From CAYMZZ01 sp964395095 (GTDB lineage Bacteria > Bacteroidota > Bacteroidia > Chitinophagales > Chitinophagaceae), in the NCBI GenBank assembly GCA_964395095.1, contig CAYMZZ010000017.1:1-64000 (forward strand): a stretch of DNA of 64,000 nt, in the 5' to 3' direction. The notes below the pieces were generated by a model. It saw only the letters and a program-made list of their open reading frames with translations, searched no databases and was not told where the DNA came from. Below are positions 53,880 through 62,308 of this stretch, in pieces. Position 1 is the stretch's first letter, and each line of letters opens with the position of its first letter. The translations under genes were made by a program, and so were the position numbers.

Positions 53880-54185
53880 AATGGGAGGAGGATTAAGGAT
53901 AAGGGTTTAAGGTTTAGGGTTTAGAGTTTAAGGTTTAGGGTTTAAGGTTTAAAGGCAGGGGGTAGATTTTTATTTATGCTAATAATCAAAGGCAACAACA
54001 TTATTCCTTATATCTGCGCCTAAAATCTGCGCAAATCCGCGGGAAACTCTCCCGGGTTTTCAACAGCATCAAAGTGCGGGAAAATTTTCCCGCGGATTTG
54101 CGCAGATTTTAGGCGCAGATATACGCTGATTAATTTAAACCTTAAACCCTAAACCCTAAACCTTAAACCTTAAACCCTCAACCCT
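53880..54185. repeat. Compound repeat island with nested 38-bp inverted repeat
   Basis: The left outer arm (53888-53955) has TTAAGGT / TTAGGGT units and the right outer arm (54132-54185) has AAACCTT / AAACCCT units, both 7-base period. Inside, 54009-54046 and 54086-54123 form a perfect 38-bp inverted repeat with a 39-base loop, rich in CTGCGCAAAT-type sequence. It occupies most of the 53749-54312 gap, which has no gene except the glmM -7 box TATTTTTG at 54265-54272. Confidence 0.85.
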
Positions 54186-54312
54186 CCACTCCCAACTCCC
54201 CACCCTCAACAAACGTATAACCTACAACGTACTACGTAAAACGTAAAACATCCCCGGTTTCTCGTATTTTTGCAGCGGCCATTAAACCTTTAACCCGTCA
54301 ACAAATTATTCT

Positions 54313-55689
54313 GTGGCACTGATCAAAAGTATATCGGGCATTCGCGGAACTATCGGGGGTATTCCCGGTGATAATCTGAGCCCTTTGGATATCGTGAAAT
54401 TTACCGCCGCATACGGCAGCATTATTCTCGAAAAAAACAAGCAGGCGAAAGTGGTATTGGGACGCGACGGCCGCATTAGCGGACCCATTGTGCGCGACCT
54501 GGTTTGCAGCACACTGAGTTCCCTGGGAATAGAAGTGATCGATCTTGACCTTTCCACCACGCCTACTGTGGAGATGGCTGTGAAATGGGAGCAAGCGGAT
54601 GGTGGTATCATTCTTACGGCCAGCCATAATCCCAAGGAATGGAATGCCCTGAAATTATTGAATGAAGAAGGTGAATTCATTTCCGCGGAAGCTGGTGCGC
54701 GGGTCCTGGAGCTGGCAGATAAGGGCGATTTTCAGTTTGCCCCGGTCGATAAACTGGGCGCCATTCAGCGTAAAGATTATTTGCAAAAACATATTGATGC
54801 AATCCTGGCTTATCCGCTTGTGAACCGCGAAGCCATTGCCGCGCGTAAGCTGAAAGTGGTGGTGGATGCGGTAAATTCCACCGGTGCCCTCTATGTGCCC
54901 GCATTGCTGCATGCGCTCGGTGTGGAATCCGTGAGCGTGCTGAATGAAGAAGTGAACGGCCGTTTTGCGCATAACCCTGAACCCCTGCCGGAACACCTGA
55001 GCCAGTTGAGCGCCGAAGTAGTTCGGCAAAAAGCAGACCTGGGCATTGCCGTGGATCCTGATGTGGACCGGCTGGCTTTTGTGTGCGAAGATGGCAGCAT
55101 GTTTGGCGAAGAATACACCCTGGTGGCGGTGGCCGATTATATTCTGCAGCAGCGCAAGGGTAATACGGTCAGCAATATGAGCAGTACCAAGGCGCTGAAG
55201 GAAGTGACGCTGAAGCACGGTGGTCAATATTATCCATCCGCTGTGGGCGAAGTGAATGTAGTGAAGAAAATGAAGGAAGTGGAAGCCGTGATTGGTGGCG
55301 AAGGCAATGGCGGAATCATTGTTCCCGATTTTCACTATGGTCGCGACGCGCTGATTGGCATCGGTTTGTTCCTCTCGCACCTGGCTGCGCAAAAGTCGGG
55401 GATCAAATCACTCAGGAGTACTTATCCCGACTATTTTATTTCCAAGAATAAGATTGAACTCTCCAAAGGGATCAATGTCAATGAAATCTTCGAAAAGATT
55501 CGCCAGAAATATCCCCGCAATCCCGTCAATACCGAGGACGGTCTGAAGATTGAATTCGACAACGACTGGGTGCATCTCCGCACTTCCAATACGGAACCCA
55601 TCATTCGTATATATGCCGAAAGCGACTACGAATCAAAGGCGAATAATATTGCAACAAGGCTGATGCAGGATATAAGGGAGTTTGTTTAG
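54313..55689 (+). CDS. glmM: Phosphoglucosamine mutase
   Basis: 458 residues with a GTG start at 54313 (ALIKSISGIRGTIGG follows). It interconverts glucosamine-6- and -1-phosphate for cell-wall precursors. The active serine loop is TASHNPKEWNALK (about 100), the metal loop is DPDVDRLAFV (about 252), the sugar-binding loop is EGNGGIIVP (about 335) and the phosphate-binding loop is RTSNTEPIIRIYAES (near the end). A related phosphomannomutase role cannot be excluded. The stop codon is the first base group of a repeat island. Confidence 0.9.
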   Translation: MALIKSISGIRGTIGGIPGDNLSPLDIVKFTAAYGSIILEKNKQAKVVLGRDGRISGPIVRDLVCSTLSSLGIEVIDLDLSTTPTVEMAVKWEQADGGIILTASHNPKEWNALKLLNEEGEFISAEAGARVLELADKGDFQFAPVDKLGAIQRKDYLQKHIDAILAYPLVNREAIAARKLKVVVDAVNSTGALYVPALLHALGVESVSVLNEEVNGRFAHNPEPLPEHLSQLSAEVVRQKADLGIAVDPDVDRLAFVCEDGSMFGEEYTLVAVADYILQQRKGNTVSNMSSTKALKEVTLKHGGQYYPSAVGEVNVVKKMKEVEAVIGGEGNGGIIVPDFHYGRDALIGIGLFLSHLAAQKSGIKSLRSTYPDYFISKNKIELSKGINVNEIFEKIRQKYPRNPVNTEDGLKIEFDNDWVHLRTSNTEPIIRIYAESDYESKANNIATRLMQDIREFV

Positions 55690-55938
55690 TGGAGTAGGGA
55701 GTAGTAAGTTGTAAGTAGTAAGTAAGATTGAGGTATTTACAGTTATCAATCGGTGAAAATCTGCGCAAATCTGCGGGAACCTTCCAGAGCTTTGAAGATG
55801 CTTAAAACGGAGTGGATTTTCCTCACTGAATTGCGCAGATTTAATTTTGGCAATACGACATTCCTTCAATCATAATCTATATAGCTCCTTATTTTCTCAA
55901 CCCCAACTCCCTACTTACAACTTACTACTTACCACTTC
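55690..55938. repeat. Heptamer repeat island with partial inner inverted repeat
   Basis: The left arm (55690-55722) starts right after the glmM stop with AGTAGTA / AGTTGTA units, and the right arm (55904-55938) has CTTACAA / CTTACTA units that include the stop codon of the oxidoreductase gene at 55929. Inside, AAATCTGCGCAA (55757-55768) pairs with TTGCGCAGATTT (55831-55842), the same type of sequence as in the island at 53880. Confidence 0.8.
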
Positions 55939-58172
55939 AAACTACTCTCCAGCTTCACCGGCAAATCTCTCACCCTCACGCCCGTTGCATTATAAATCGC
56001 GTTGGTAACTGCCGCGGCGAAGCCAATCAGGGCAATTTCTCCCATACCTTTGGCGCCCATTGGATTCAAGATGGGATCAGGCTTGTCGATAAAGACAACC
56101 TCTATTGCCGGCACATCGGCATGCACGGGCACATGATAATCTGCGAAGTTATTATTCACATAGCGGCCATAGCGATGGTCGATGATGGTTTCTTCCGTAA
56201 GCGCCATGCCGATGCCGCCTACCACACCGCCGATCATCTGGCTTTCCGCCGTTTTGGGGCTGATGATTTTTCCCGCGTCGGCCGCCGTGACAATATTTTT
56301 TATTTGCACCACGCCCGTGAGCGGATGTACATGCACTTTCACAAAATGAACGGAAAATGAATAGGAGGAATACTTTCGCAATTCCGGTCCGCCGGCTGAG
56401 CTTTTTTCTACCACCAGTTCCTGCATGCGGTTGCGTTCGAGCAAATCGGTATAGTTGATCCGGCGCTGGCTTTGTTGTTTGGCATATACCTGCCCGCTTT
56501 CAAAAACCAGGTCTTCAGTTCCCGCGTGCTGCAGGTAGTCGTGCAATTCCTTTTCAGCCAGTTGTCCCAGCTTTTGCTTTATTTCGGTGCAAACCTCAAA
56601 TACCGCAGAGCCAAGTGTGCTGGTGGTAGCGCTGCCACCCTGCGTAGGACCGGGAGGCAGGCTGGAATCGCCCAGCTCGAAGCGGATTTTTTCGATGGGA
56701 TAGTTTAAAGTTTCGGCGGCGATACGCACCATCGCGGTGGCGGTGCCGGGGCCCATGTCGCTAACAGCACTCTGCAAAACCAGTGTTCCATCCCTTTTCA
56801 GGATTCCCCTGGCCGCGCCCTGCCAGCGCATGGCGCTAAACACACCGGAAGCCATGCCATAGCCTGCGAGCATGCCTTCTTCTTCGAGGCTTCGCGGTTT
56901 TTGCGGACGCATCGACCAGCCAATTTTTTCCGCCCCCAATGCATAACACTCTTTCAGGTATTTGCTCGACCAGGGCAGCCCCCGCTCGGGATCTTTTTCC
57001 GCATAGTTGCGCAGGCGCAATTCAATGGGATCGAGACCGAGTTGATAGGATAATTCATCGAGGGCCGATTCCAGCGCGAAACATCCGGTAGCTTCACCAG
57101 GGCCCCGCATCCAAATGGGCGTGTTCAGGTCAAGCGGCAGGAGTTTATATTGCGTGTATACATTGGGACATTCATACATAAACCGCGAAGCATTCACGAT
57201 CCCTTCCGTGAAGTTTTCATAGCTGGAAGTATTGCCAATGGCTTCATGACGGATAGCCGTCAACTTACCATCTCTGCTGGCGCCGAGGCTGAGTTTTTGC
57301 CAGGCCATGGGGCGATAGCCCACCATGGTAAACATTTGATCGCGGCTCAGCATCAGCTTTACCGGACGTTTCAATTTTTTTGCGGCTATTACGGCGGCTA
57401 TCTCATGAGGCCAGGTACGCAGCGCGCTCCCAAAACCACCACCCACGTAGGCCGCTATCGCCTTAATATTTTTTTCATCGAGTTGAAATGCCTGGGCCAG
57501 GGCGACAACCGTATCGCGCGGACCCTGTGTTTTGGTATAGACCGTCAATCGATCCTCCGCTTCCCAATGGGCGATGATGGCATGCATCTCCATCGGGTTA
57601 TGTGTTTCCATGGGCAGGTTATATTCTGCCTCCATTTTCACGTCCGACTTTGTCCATGCATCTTCTTCGCCCCGGGTATAAGTGGGTCGGCTCCAGCCGC
57701 CTTCCTGCAGGGTAGCTTTGTTGAGGTTCCGGAAAAAATCTGTTGTATGTTTTTCTTCCTGGTACCGGATGCGAAGCAAACTGGCGGCGTGCCGGGCCCT
57801 TTCCGGGGTATCGGCTACCACCAGGGCAACAGGCTGGCCATTGGAATACACTTTATTATCGAAGAAAACCTTGAGGCCGTTCCAGTTTCGCGCCGGCTTG
57901 CCGTCGGCTGCTTCCTGGGGTTTAAAACCCGGCACCTCCATCGTATTCTGGTGGGAAAATATGCCTAATACGCCCGGAGCATTGGAAGCATCGCTGGTAT
58001 CAATGCTGCGGATGATACCTTTGGCAATGCTGCTGCCGACAACAACGGCATGGCAGATACCCGGTAGGGGATGTTCGGCCGCATAAAGGGCCTTTCCGGT
58101 TACCTTGTCTCTTCCATCCACCCTTTCCTCATCATTGTAGAAATAGGAGTGGGTTGCGAAGCTATTGTTCAT
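55929..58172 (-). CDS. Molybdenum hydroxylase, molybdopterin-binding subunit
   Basis: 747 residues, xanthine dehydrogenase/aldehyde oxidase family. Ald_Xan_dh_C domain (about 1-130), then MoCo-binding segments such as AYVGGGFGSALRTWPHE, LPPGPTQGGSATTS and VGGIGMALTEE. The active-site Glu is in GAKGMGEIALIG (about 715). No signal peptide of its own is seen; the small subunit carries one, so the complex probably crosses the membrane folded. It resembles E. coli PaoC (YagR). The FAD-subunit gene lies 11 bases upstream. Confidence 0.93.
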   Translation of the reverse strand: MNNSFATHSYFYNDEERVDGRDKVTGKALYAAEHPLPGICHAVVVGSSIAKGIIRSIDTSDASNAPGVLGIFSHQNTMEVPGFKPQEAADGKPARNWNGLKVFFDNKVYSNGQPVALVVADTPERARHAASLLRIRYQEEKHTTDFFRNLNKATLQEGGWSRPTYTRGEEDAWTKSDVKMEAEYNLPMETHNPMEMHAIIAHWEAEDRLTVYTKTQGPRDTVVALAQAFQLDEKNIKAIAAYVGGGFGSALRTWPHEIAAVIAAKKLKRPVKLMLSRDQMFTMVGYRPMAWQKLSLGASRDGKLTAIRHEAIGNTSSYENFTEGIVNASRFMYECPNVYTQYKLLPLDLNTPIWMRGPGEATGCFALESALDELSYQLGLDPIELRLRNYAEKDPERGLPWSSKYLKECYALGAEKIGWSMRPQKPRSLEEEGMLAGYGMASGVFSAMRWQGAARGILKRDGTLVLQSAVSDMGPGTATAMVRIAAETLNYPIEKIRFELGDSSLPPGPTQGGSATTSTLGSAVFEVCTEIKQKLGQLAEKELHDYLQHAGTEDLVFESGQVYAKQQSQRRINYTDLLERNRMQELVVEKSSAGGPELRKYSSYSFSVHFVKVHVHPLTGVVQIKNIVTAADAGKIISPKTAESQMIGGVVGGIGMALTEETIIDHRYGRYVNNNFADYHVPVHADVPAIEVVFIDKPDPILNPMGAKGMGEIALIGFAAAVTNAIYNATGVRVRDLPVKLESSLKW

Positions 58173-58183
58173 ACTGGCGAAAT

Positions 58184-59167
58184 TTAAACTTGTGCGGCAG
58201 CCCGGCTCAGCGCTTCCACTATTGCCCGGGGTGCCAGTTTGATTTTGAAATCGTTGTGACCATATCCTTTGGCGCCCTGCATGGCAAGGGCCGCCGCCTC
58301 CTCAAAACTTTGCCTGCTGGCGGGCTTCTTCTGCAAAAACTTCTCCACTGCCGGAAGGCGCCAGGGTTTATGTGCCGCGCCACCCAGGCAAATGCGTGCC
58401 TGCCGGATGAGCCCATTCTCCAGGTCAAGGGCAGCGGCCACCGATATTAACGCGAAAGCATAAGAGGCGCGGTCGCGAAGCTTCAGGTAATAAGCCTGTT
58501 TATGAAACCCGTTTGAAGGAATAAAAAGCTCCGTGATCAGCTCACCTTTCTTGAGGTTGTTGTCGCGCGAGGCATCAGTTCCGGGAAGTCGGTGAAAATC
58601 GGCAAAAGGGATGCTGCGCTTTCCTGCCGGCCCCTGCAGTTCCACACGCGCATCCAGCGCCGCCAGGGCTATGCAGAAATCGCTGGGATGAACGGCAATG
58701 CATTGTTCGCTGGCGCCAAAAATGGCGTGCATGCGATTATGGCCATTCAGCGCGCCACAGCCCGATCCCGGCTTACGCTTGTTGCAGGGCATTGCGGTAT
58801 CATAAAAATAGGTGCAGCGCGTGCGTTGCAAAATATTGCCGCCAACGGTTGCCATATTCCGCAGTTGTGCCGAAGCGCCGGCTCTCAAAGCTTGTGCGAT
58901 AAGCGGATACTTTTCTGAAACAATGTCGTTAGCAGGAAGGTCCGCATTGGGCATGAGCGCGCCAATCCTTATGCCCTCGCTTTCCTCCTTCACATACCGA
59001 AGGGGTAGGGGATTTATGTCGATCAGGCGCGCCGGCTGTAGCACATATTTTTTCATCAGGTCTACCAGGTTGGTACCTCCGGCTATATAGGCGGCACCGG
59101 GGTTCTTCTGGAAGGCGGCAATGGCGGCATCCACGGTATTTACCCGGGTGTATTCAAATGGTATCAT
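58184..59167 (-). CDS. Molybdenum hydroxylase, FAD and 4Fe-4S subunit
   Basis: 327 residues. FAD-binding segments AYIAGGTNLVDLMK (about 27-40) and NMATVGGNIL (about 103). A cysteine cluster, RCTYFYDTAMPCNKRKPGSGC (quoted in pieces: RCTYFYD, PCNKRKPGSGC), around 115-140 matches the extra 4Fe-4S site known in PaoB-type enzymes. A CO_deh_flav_C domain follows. It overlaps the iron-sulfur subunit gene by 4 bases. Confidence 0.93.
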   Translation of the reverse strand: MIPFEYTRVNTVDAAIAAFQKNPGAAYIAGGTNLVDLMKKYVLQPARLIDINPLPLRYVKEESEGIRIGALMPNADLPANDIVSEKYPLIAQALRAGASAQLRNMATVGGNILQRTRCTYFYDTAMPCNKRKPGSGCGALNGHNRMHAIFGASEQCIAVHPSDFCIALAALDARVELQGPAGKRSIPFADFHRLPGTDASRDNNLKKGELITELFIPSNGFHKQAYYLKLRDRASYAFALISVAAALDLENGLIRQARICLGGAAHKPWRLPAVEKFLQKKPASRQSFEEAAALAMQGAKGYGHNDFKIKLAPRAIVEALSRAAAQV

Positions 59168-59766
59168 AAGGATAGCCCTCCTTCGGCAACTTCGCGAATG
59201 GCTTTAACGATATTGCTGTAGGCGCCGCAGCGGCAAATATTACCACTCATGTATTCGCGTATCTCTTCCTCCGATCCTGCATGCCCTTCCTTTACACAAG
59301 CGATAGCCGACATGATTTGTCCAGGTGTGCAATAGCCGCACTGAAACCCATCGTGCCTGATAAATGCCTGCTGCATGGGATGCAGTTCTTCGCCCCTGGC
59401 CAGGCCTTCAATTGTGGTTATCGATTTCTGCTGATTCATCACTGCCAGGGAGAGGCATGAGTTGACCCGGCGGCCATCTACATGTACTGTGCAGGCGCCA
59501 CATTGTCCATGATCACATCCCTTCTTGGTACCGGTTAATCCCAGTTGCTCGCGCAGCAGGTCGAGCAGGGTAACCCTTGGTTCCACATTCAGTTCGTGGC
59601 TCTTGCCATTCACTTCAATGCGCAAGGGGATTTTTTCGAAGATGGATGCGATTTGTTCATGGTGCTGGCCGGCTTTCAGCAATAGGGGGCTGCTGGCCGA
59701 AATTGCCGCCAGTGCCGCGGACTTTTTCAGAAAGTCGCGGCGGCTGTTTTCCGTGCATTTATCCAT
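59164..59766 (-). CDS. Molybdenum hydroxylase, 2Fe-2S subunit with Tat signal
   Basis: 200 residues. The N-terminus (SRRDFLKKSAALAAIS) is a twin-arginine signal. A plant-type 2Fe-2S domain has CDHGQCGACTVHVDG, and the second 2Fe-2S domain has GFQCGYCTPGQIM and GNICRCGAYSNI. It passes electrons from the molybdenum site to FAD. Similar to PaoA (YagT). It is the first gene of the three-gene operon; no maturation factor (PaoD/XdhC) lies in the window. Confidence 0.94.
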   Translation of the reverse strand: MDKCTENSRRDFLKKSAALAAISASSPLLLKAGQHHEQIASIFEKIPLRIEVNGKSHELNVEPRVTLLDLLREQLGLTGTKKGCDHGQCGACTVHVDGRRVNSCLSLAVMNQQKSITTIEGLARGEELHPMQQAFIRHDGFQCGYCTPGQIMSAIACVKEGHAGSEEEIREYMSGNICRCGAYSNIVKAIREVAEGGLSL

Positions 59767-59864
59767 ATAGAAATGGCAGGCTTAACCCGCTTTGGTAGTC
59801 GGGAACTGCCTAGCAGTAAGGTACAGAAAATTCACATGTGACGGACGAAATTGTGAGCCGGATT

Positions 59865-62240
59865 TTATTCAATCAATGCCGCTTCGGCTTCTTCACCCAG
59901 GGCCACACTCACGCGCATGGCTTTGAGACCGCTCACTCCCTGCACTTCTTCCAGTTCCAGGTATTCCAGGTCGGGCAACAGAATTTTTCGTTCCTGCAGG
60001 TGGTGGATAAAGGAAGCGTATTCATCCGCATCCTTTTGGTTGAAATAGATGAGGGCAATCTTTCCGGGTTGTGTAAGCCTTTCCCTTGTGTTTTTGAGGT
60101 GCACTTTGTCTATTCGTTTCTTGATGATATGGTAACGAATATTATAGCCTCCTTCCACATCAAAACGGCGCTCATCGTTTCGGAAACTGATATCAATACT
60201 ATTGGAATAGATAAAGATGAGTTGTGTGGTTTCCAAAGGCACTTTCATGCGGGGAACCAGCAGGTGCGACAGCCGGGCAATGGCGGCCATGGATCCCAAT
60301 TGCCAAAGCCGGAGGTTTTTGAGATAAACCCGGTCGAATGTGCGATCCGGCGCTATGGACTGCCCGATATAGATGTCGTATTCAACACCATCTGTCCGGA
60401 ATTTCTCAAAATAGCTGGGATAAGCCTGCTGAATTTCCACATTCATCAGGTCCAGGTAATTGTTTACCGCATTGTTGATCATCTGCATGGAATCTTCCAG
60501 GGCCCTGCGCTGCTCCCATGCCTTACCCTGAATGGGATCGATGGCGTCAAAATATTCCTGTATCCGCGCTGCGAGATCGGGATTTGCTTCCTGGAAATGC
60601 GCCAGAAAGGGATGGGCTTCTTCGTTGAGAAACTGGTTAAGCCTGATCTCATCCTGGGTGCTGATGATGCCGCCGAGCGATTTCTGAAATTTATTGCACT
60701 TGAAAATAAAATCGTCGGTGAGCGCCAGGTGCTGCTTGTTTTTCATGAATAGGAAAACTTCCTGCAATTGCAGGAACTGGTATTGCAGATCGGTGAGCAC
60801 GGCTTTGTTGCGCTCAATGGTGCTGTTGCGGATATCAATGGCGCCATATAGCGGATACACATCACGAAACTCAATTTTGCGAATCGGCACCGGCTTGCCT
60901 TCCTGGCGGCTGCGATAAATATAATCCCAGGCCGCTTCGGTAAATTTCCATTGTACCGAGGGCTGCAGGGAAGTGAATTTGTCCCGGATGGTATCTGCGA
61001 TACGGGCATTGAATTCCTGCACGCTGTTTTGTATCAACTGGCCAATCATTTCCATGGCCGCATCCACCCGCGCAAAAACCTGTTCGTTGAGTACCCCCTT
61101 CCTTCTGCTATACATTTCAAAAGCGCCAATCAGCTTATTGTTATAATAAACCGGCATCAAAGAATAGGATTTAACACCGGCCAGTTGGAAGAGCTTGCCA
61201 ACCTGCAACTGGCTGGGTCCGGATTGGTCCAGGTCTTTGTAGTACAATATCCGCGGATTGCCGGCAAATTTTTCAACGAGGGGCAGGAAGAACTCATTCA
61301 TCACGCCCTCCTGTTTGCCCATCGAAAAGAGAATACTGTGCGCATAAGCATCCGGGTCCTGCACGATCTGCTGGTTGACCCGGAACAGCGGCAGGAGGGT
61401 GAACTCAATTTCCTTGCAACCCACCAGCGATTTCAGGGATTGCGAAATGGGTTGATAGTTGGCTTCATCTGCCTTGCCATGCCCATCAACCAGGATATTG
61501 CGAATCTTTTCCAGGGCATATTGCGGTGTAACGTCTGTGATGGTGATGATGCTGAAGCCTGAAAACCGGAAATGATGGAGGGGAAGTATTCGACGGAGAA
61601 TATCCATACCGTTTTCCTCATGCAGGTGCACCTGAAGGTTTTCCAGGTTTAGTTTGGGCAGGTCCTCGCTGGTACTGATCTCTACAAATCGGGTATCGAG
61701 ATTAATGCGGAAATATTTTTGAAGGCCTGTTGTTGTATCCAGCACCGGTCTGATCATTTCCTGTTTTTTGTGAAAACTGAAATGATAGAATTTTTCGAGG
61801 AGGAAAGAATAAAGCAGCTCGCATTTCTGCGTTTCCATCTCCGGATCGTCTTCGATCAGCTCGGGCTTTATTTCATGCGTTTCCGCGTCGGTCAGCAACT
61901 GGTACAGGGCATTGGAGCCATAAAAAATTTTGGGTGTTACGGGAATGGAAATACCCCAAAGCACTTCCTTTTCATCTTCCACTACAGTGGAGAGCACCAT
62001 ATAAAGCAGGTTGAGCAGCTCAATGTACTTGCCCGTATCTTCCAGTTTCACTTCCCCTTCCAGCTCCGGATATTGTGCAAATTTTTCCAGTATCAGCTTA
62101 TATATTTCTTTTTTGATACTATCCTTATCCTGCAACCGCATGCGCACATAGTCGAGGAATGGCTTAAAGGAAAGCTGCGTATTGACCGGCGCCTCCCCCG
62201 GCACCCCGGGATCGGGAAGCGCGATGATTCGGTGTTGCAT
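59865..62240 (-). CDS. GAF-domain-type protein of unknown function
   Basis: 791 residues without signal peptide. A GAF-like region is seen around 345-415 (GKLFQLAGVKSYSLMPVYYN, LIGAFEMYSRRKGVL). Near 480 there is YPLYGAIDIRNSTIERNKAV, in which DIRNST resembles a metal-binding motif of class III nucleotide cyclases. Long helical stretches and an all-beta C-terminus follow. Similar large proteins occur in other Bacteroidetes without known role. A -7-like TAATTTTA lies just upstream (62252-62245). It converges with nothing and is followed by the molybdenum operon's upstream gap. Confidence 0.7.
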   Translation of the reverse strand: MQHRIIALPDPGVPGEAPVNTQLSFKPFLDYVRMRLQDKDSIKKEIYKLILEKFAQYPELEGEVKLEDTGKYIELLNLLYMVLSTVVEDEKEVLWGISIPVTPKIFYGSNALYQLLTDAETHEIKPELIEDDPEMETQKCELLYSFLLEKFYHFSFHKKQEMIRPVLDTTTGLQKYFRINLDTRFVEISTSEDLPKLNLENLQVHLHEENGMDILRRILPLHHFRFSGFSIITITDVTPQYALEKIRNILVDGHGKADEANYQPISQSLKSLVGCKEIEFTLLPLFRVNQQIVQDPDAYAHSILFSMGKQEGVMNEFFLPLVEKFAGNPRILYYKDLDQSGPSQLQVGKLFQLAGVKSYSLMPVYYNNKLIGAFEMYSRRKGVLNEQVFARVDAAMEMIGQLIQNSVQEFNARIADTIRDKFTSLQPSVQWKFTEAAWDYIYRSRQEGKPVPIRKIEFRDVYPLYGAIDIRNSTIERNKAVLTDLQYQFLQLQEVFLFMKNKQHLALTDDFIFKCNKFQKSLGGIISTQDEIRLNQFLNEEAHPFLAHFQEANPDLAARIQEYFDAIDPIQGKAWEQRRALEDSMQMINNAVNNYLDLMNVEIQQAYPSYFEKFRTDGVEYDIYIGQSIAPDRTFDRVYLKNLRLWQLGSMAAIARLSHLLVPRMKVPLETTQLIFIYSNSIDISFRNDERRFDVEGGYNIRYHIIKKRIDKVHLKNTRERLTQPGKIALIYFNQKDADEYASFIHHLQERKILLPDLEYLELEEVQGVSGLKAMRVSVALGEEAEAALIE

Positions 62241-62308
62241 ACTGTAAAATTAAGAATCCTGTATGAGCCGGAATATTGAAAAGCGGGTGAATGCTGGCAA
62301 ACCATCGG

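Noticed and set aside
53888..54185. TTTAGGG units resembling plant telomere repeats
   Set aside because: They are one consensus among several in a family of heptamers; the chance likeness has no telomere context in a bacterium with an rrn and trp operon nearby.
53880..55938. Possible CRISPR array from repeated units
   Set aside because: Units are 7-8 bases in direct contact with no spacers of constant length and no cas genes.
59838..60752. 304-codon plus-strand frame opposite the GAF-type gene
   Set aside because: It is antisense to the longer, better-supported minus-strand gene and has no signal or domain.
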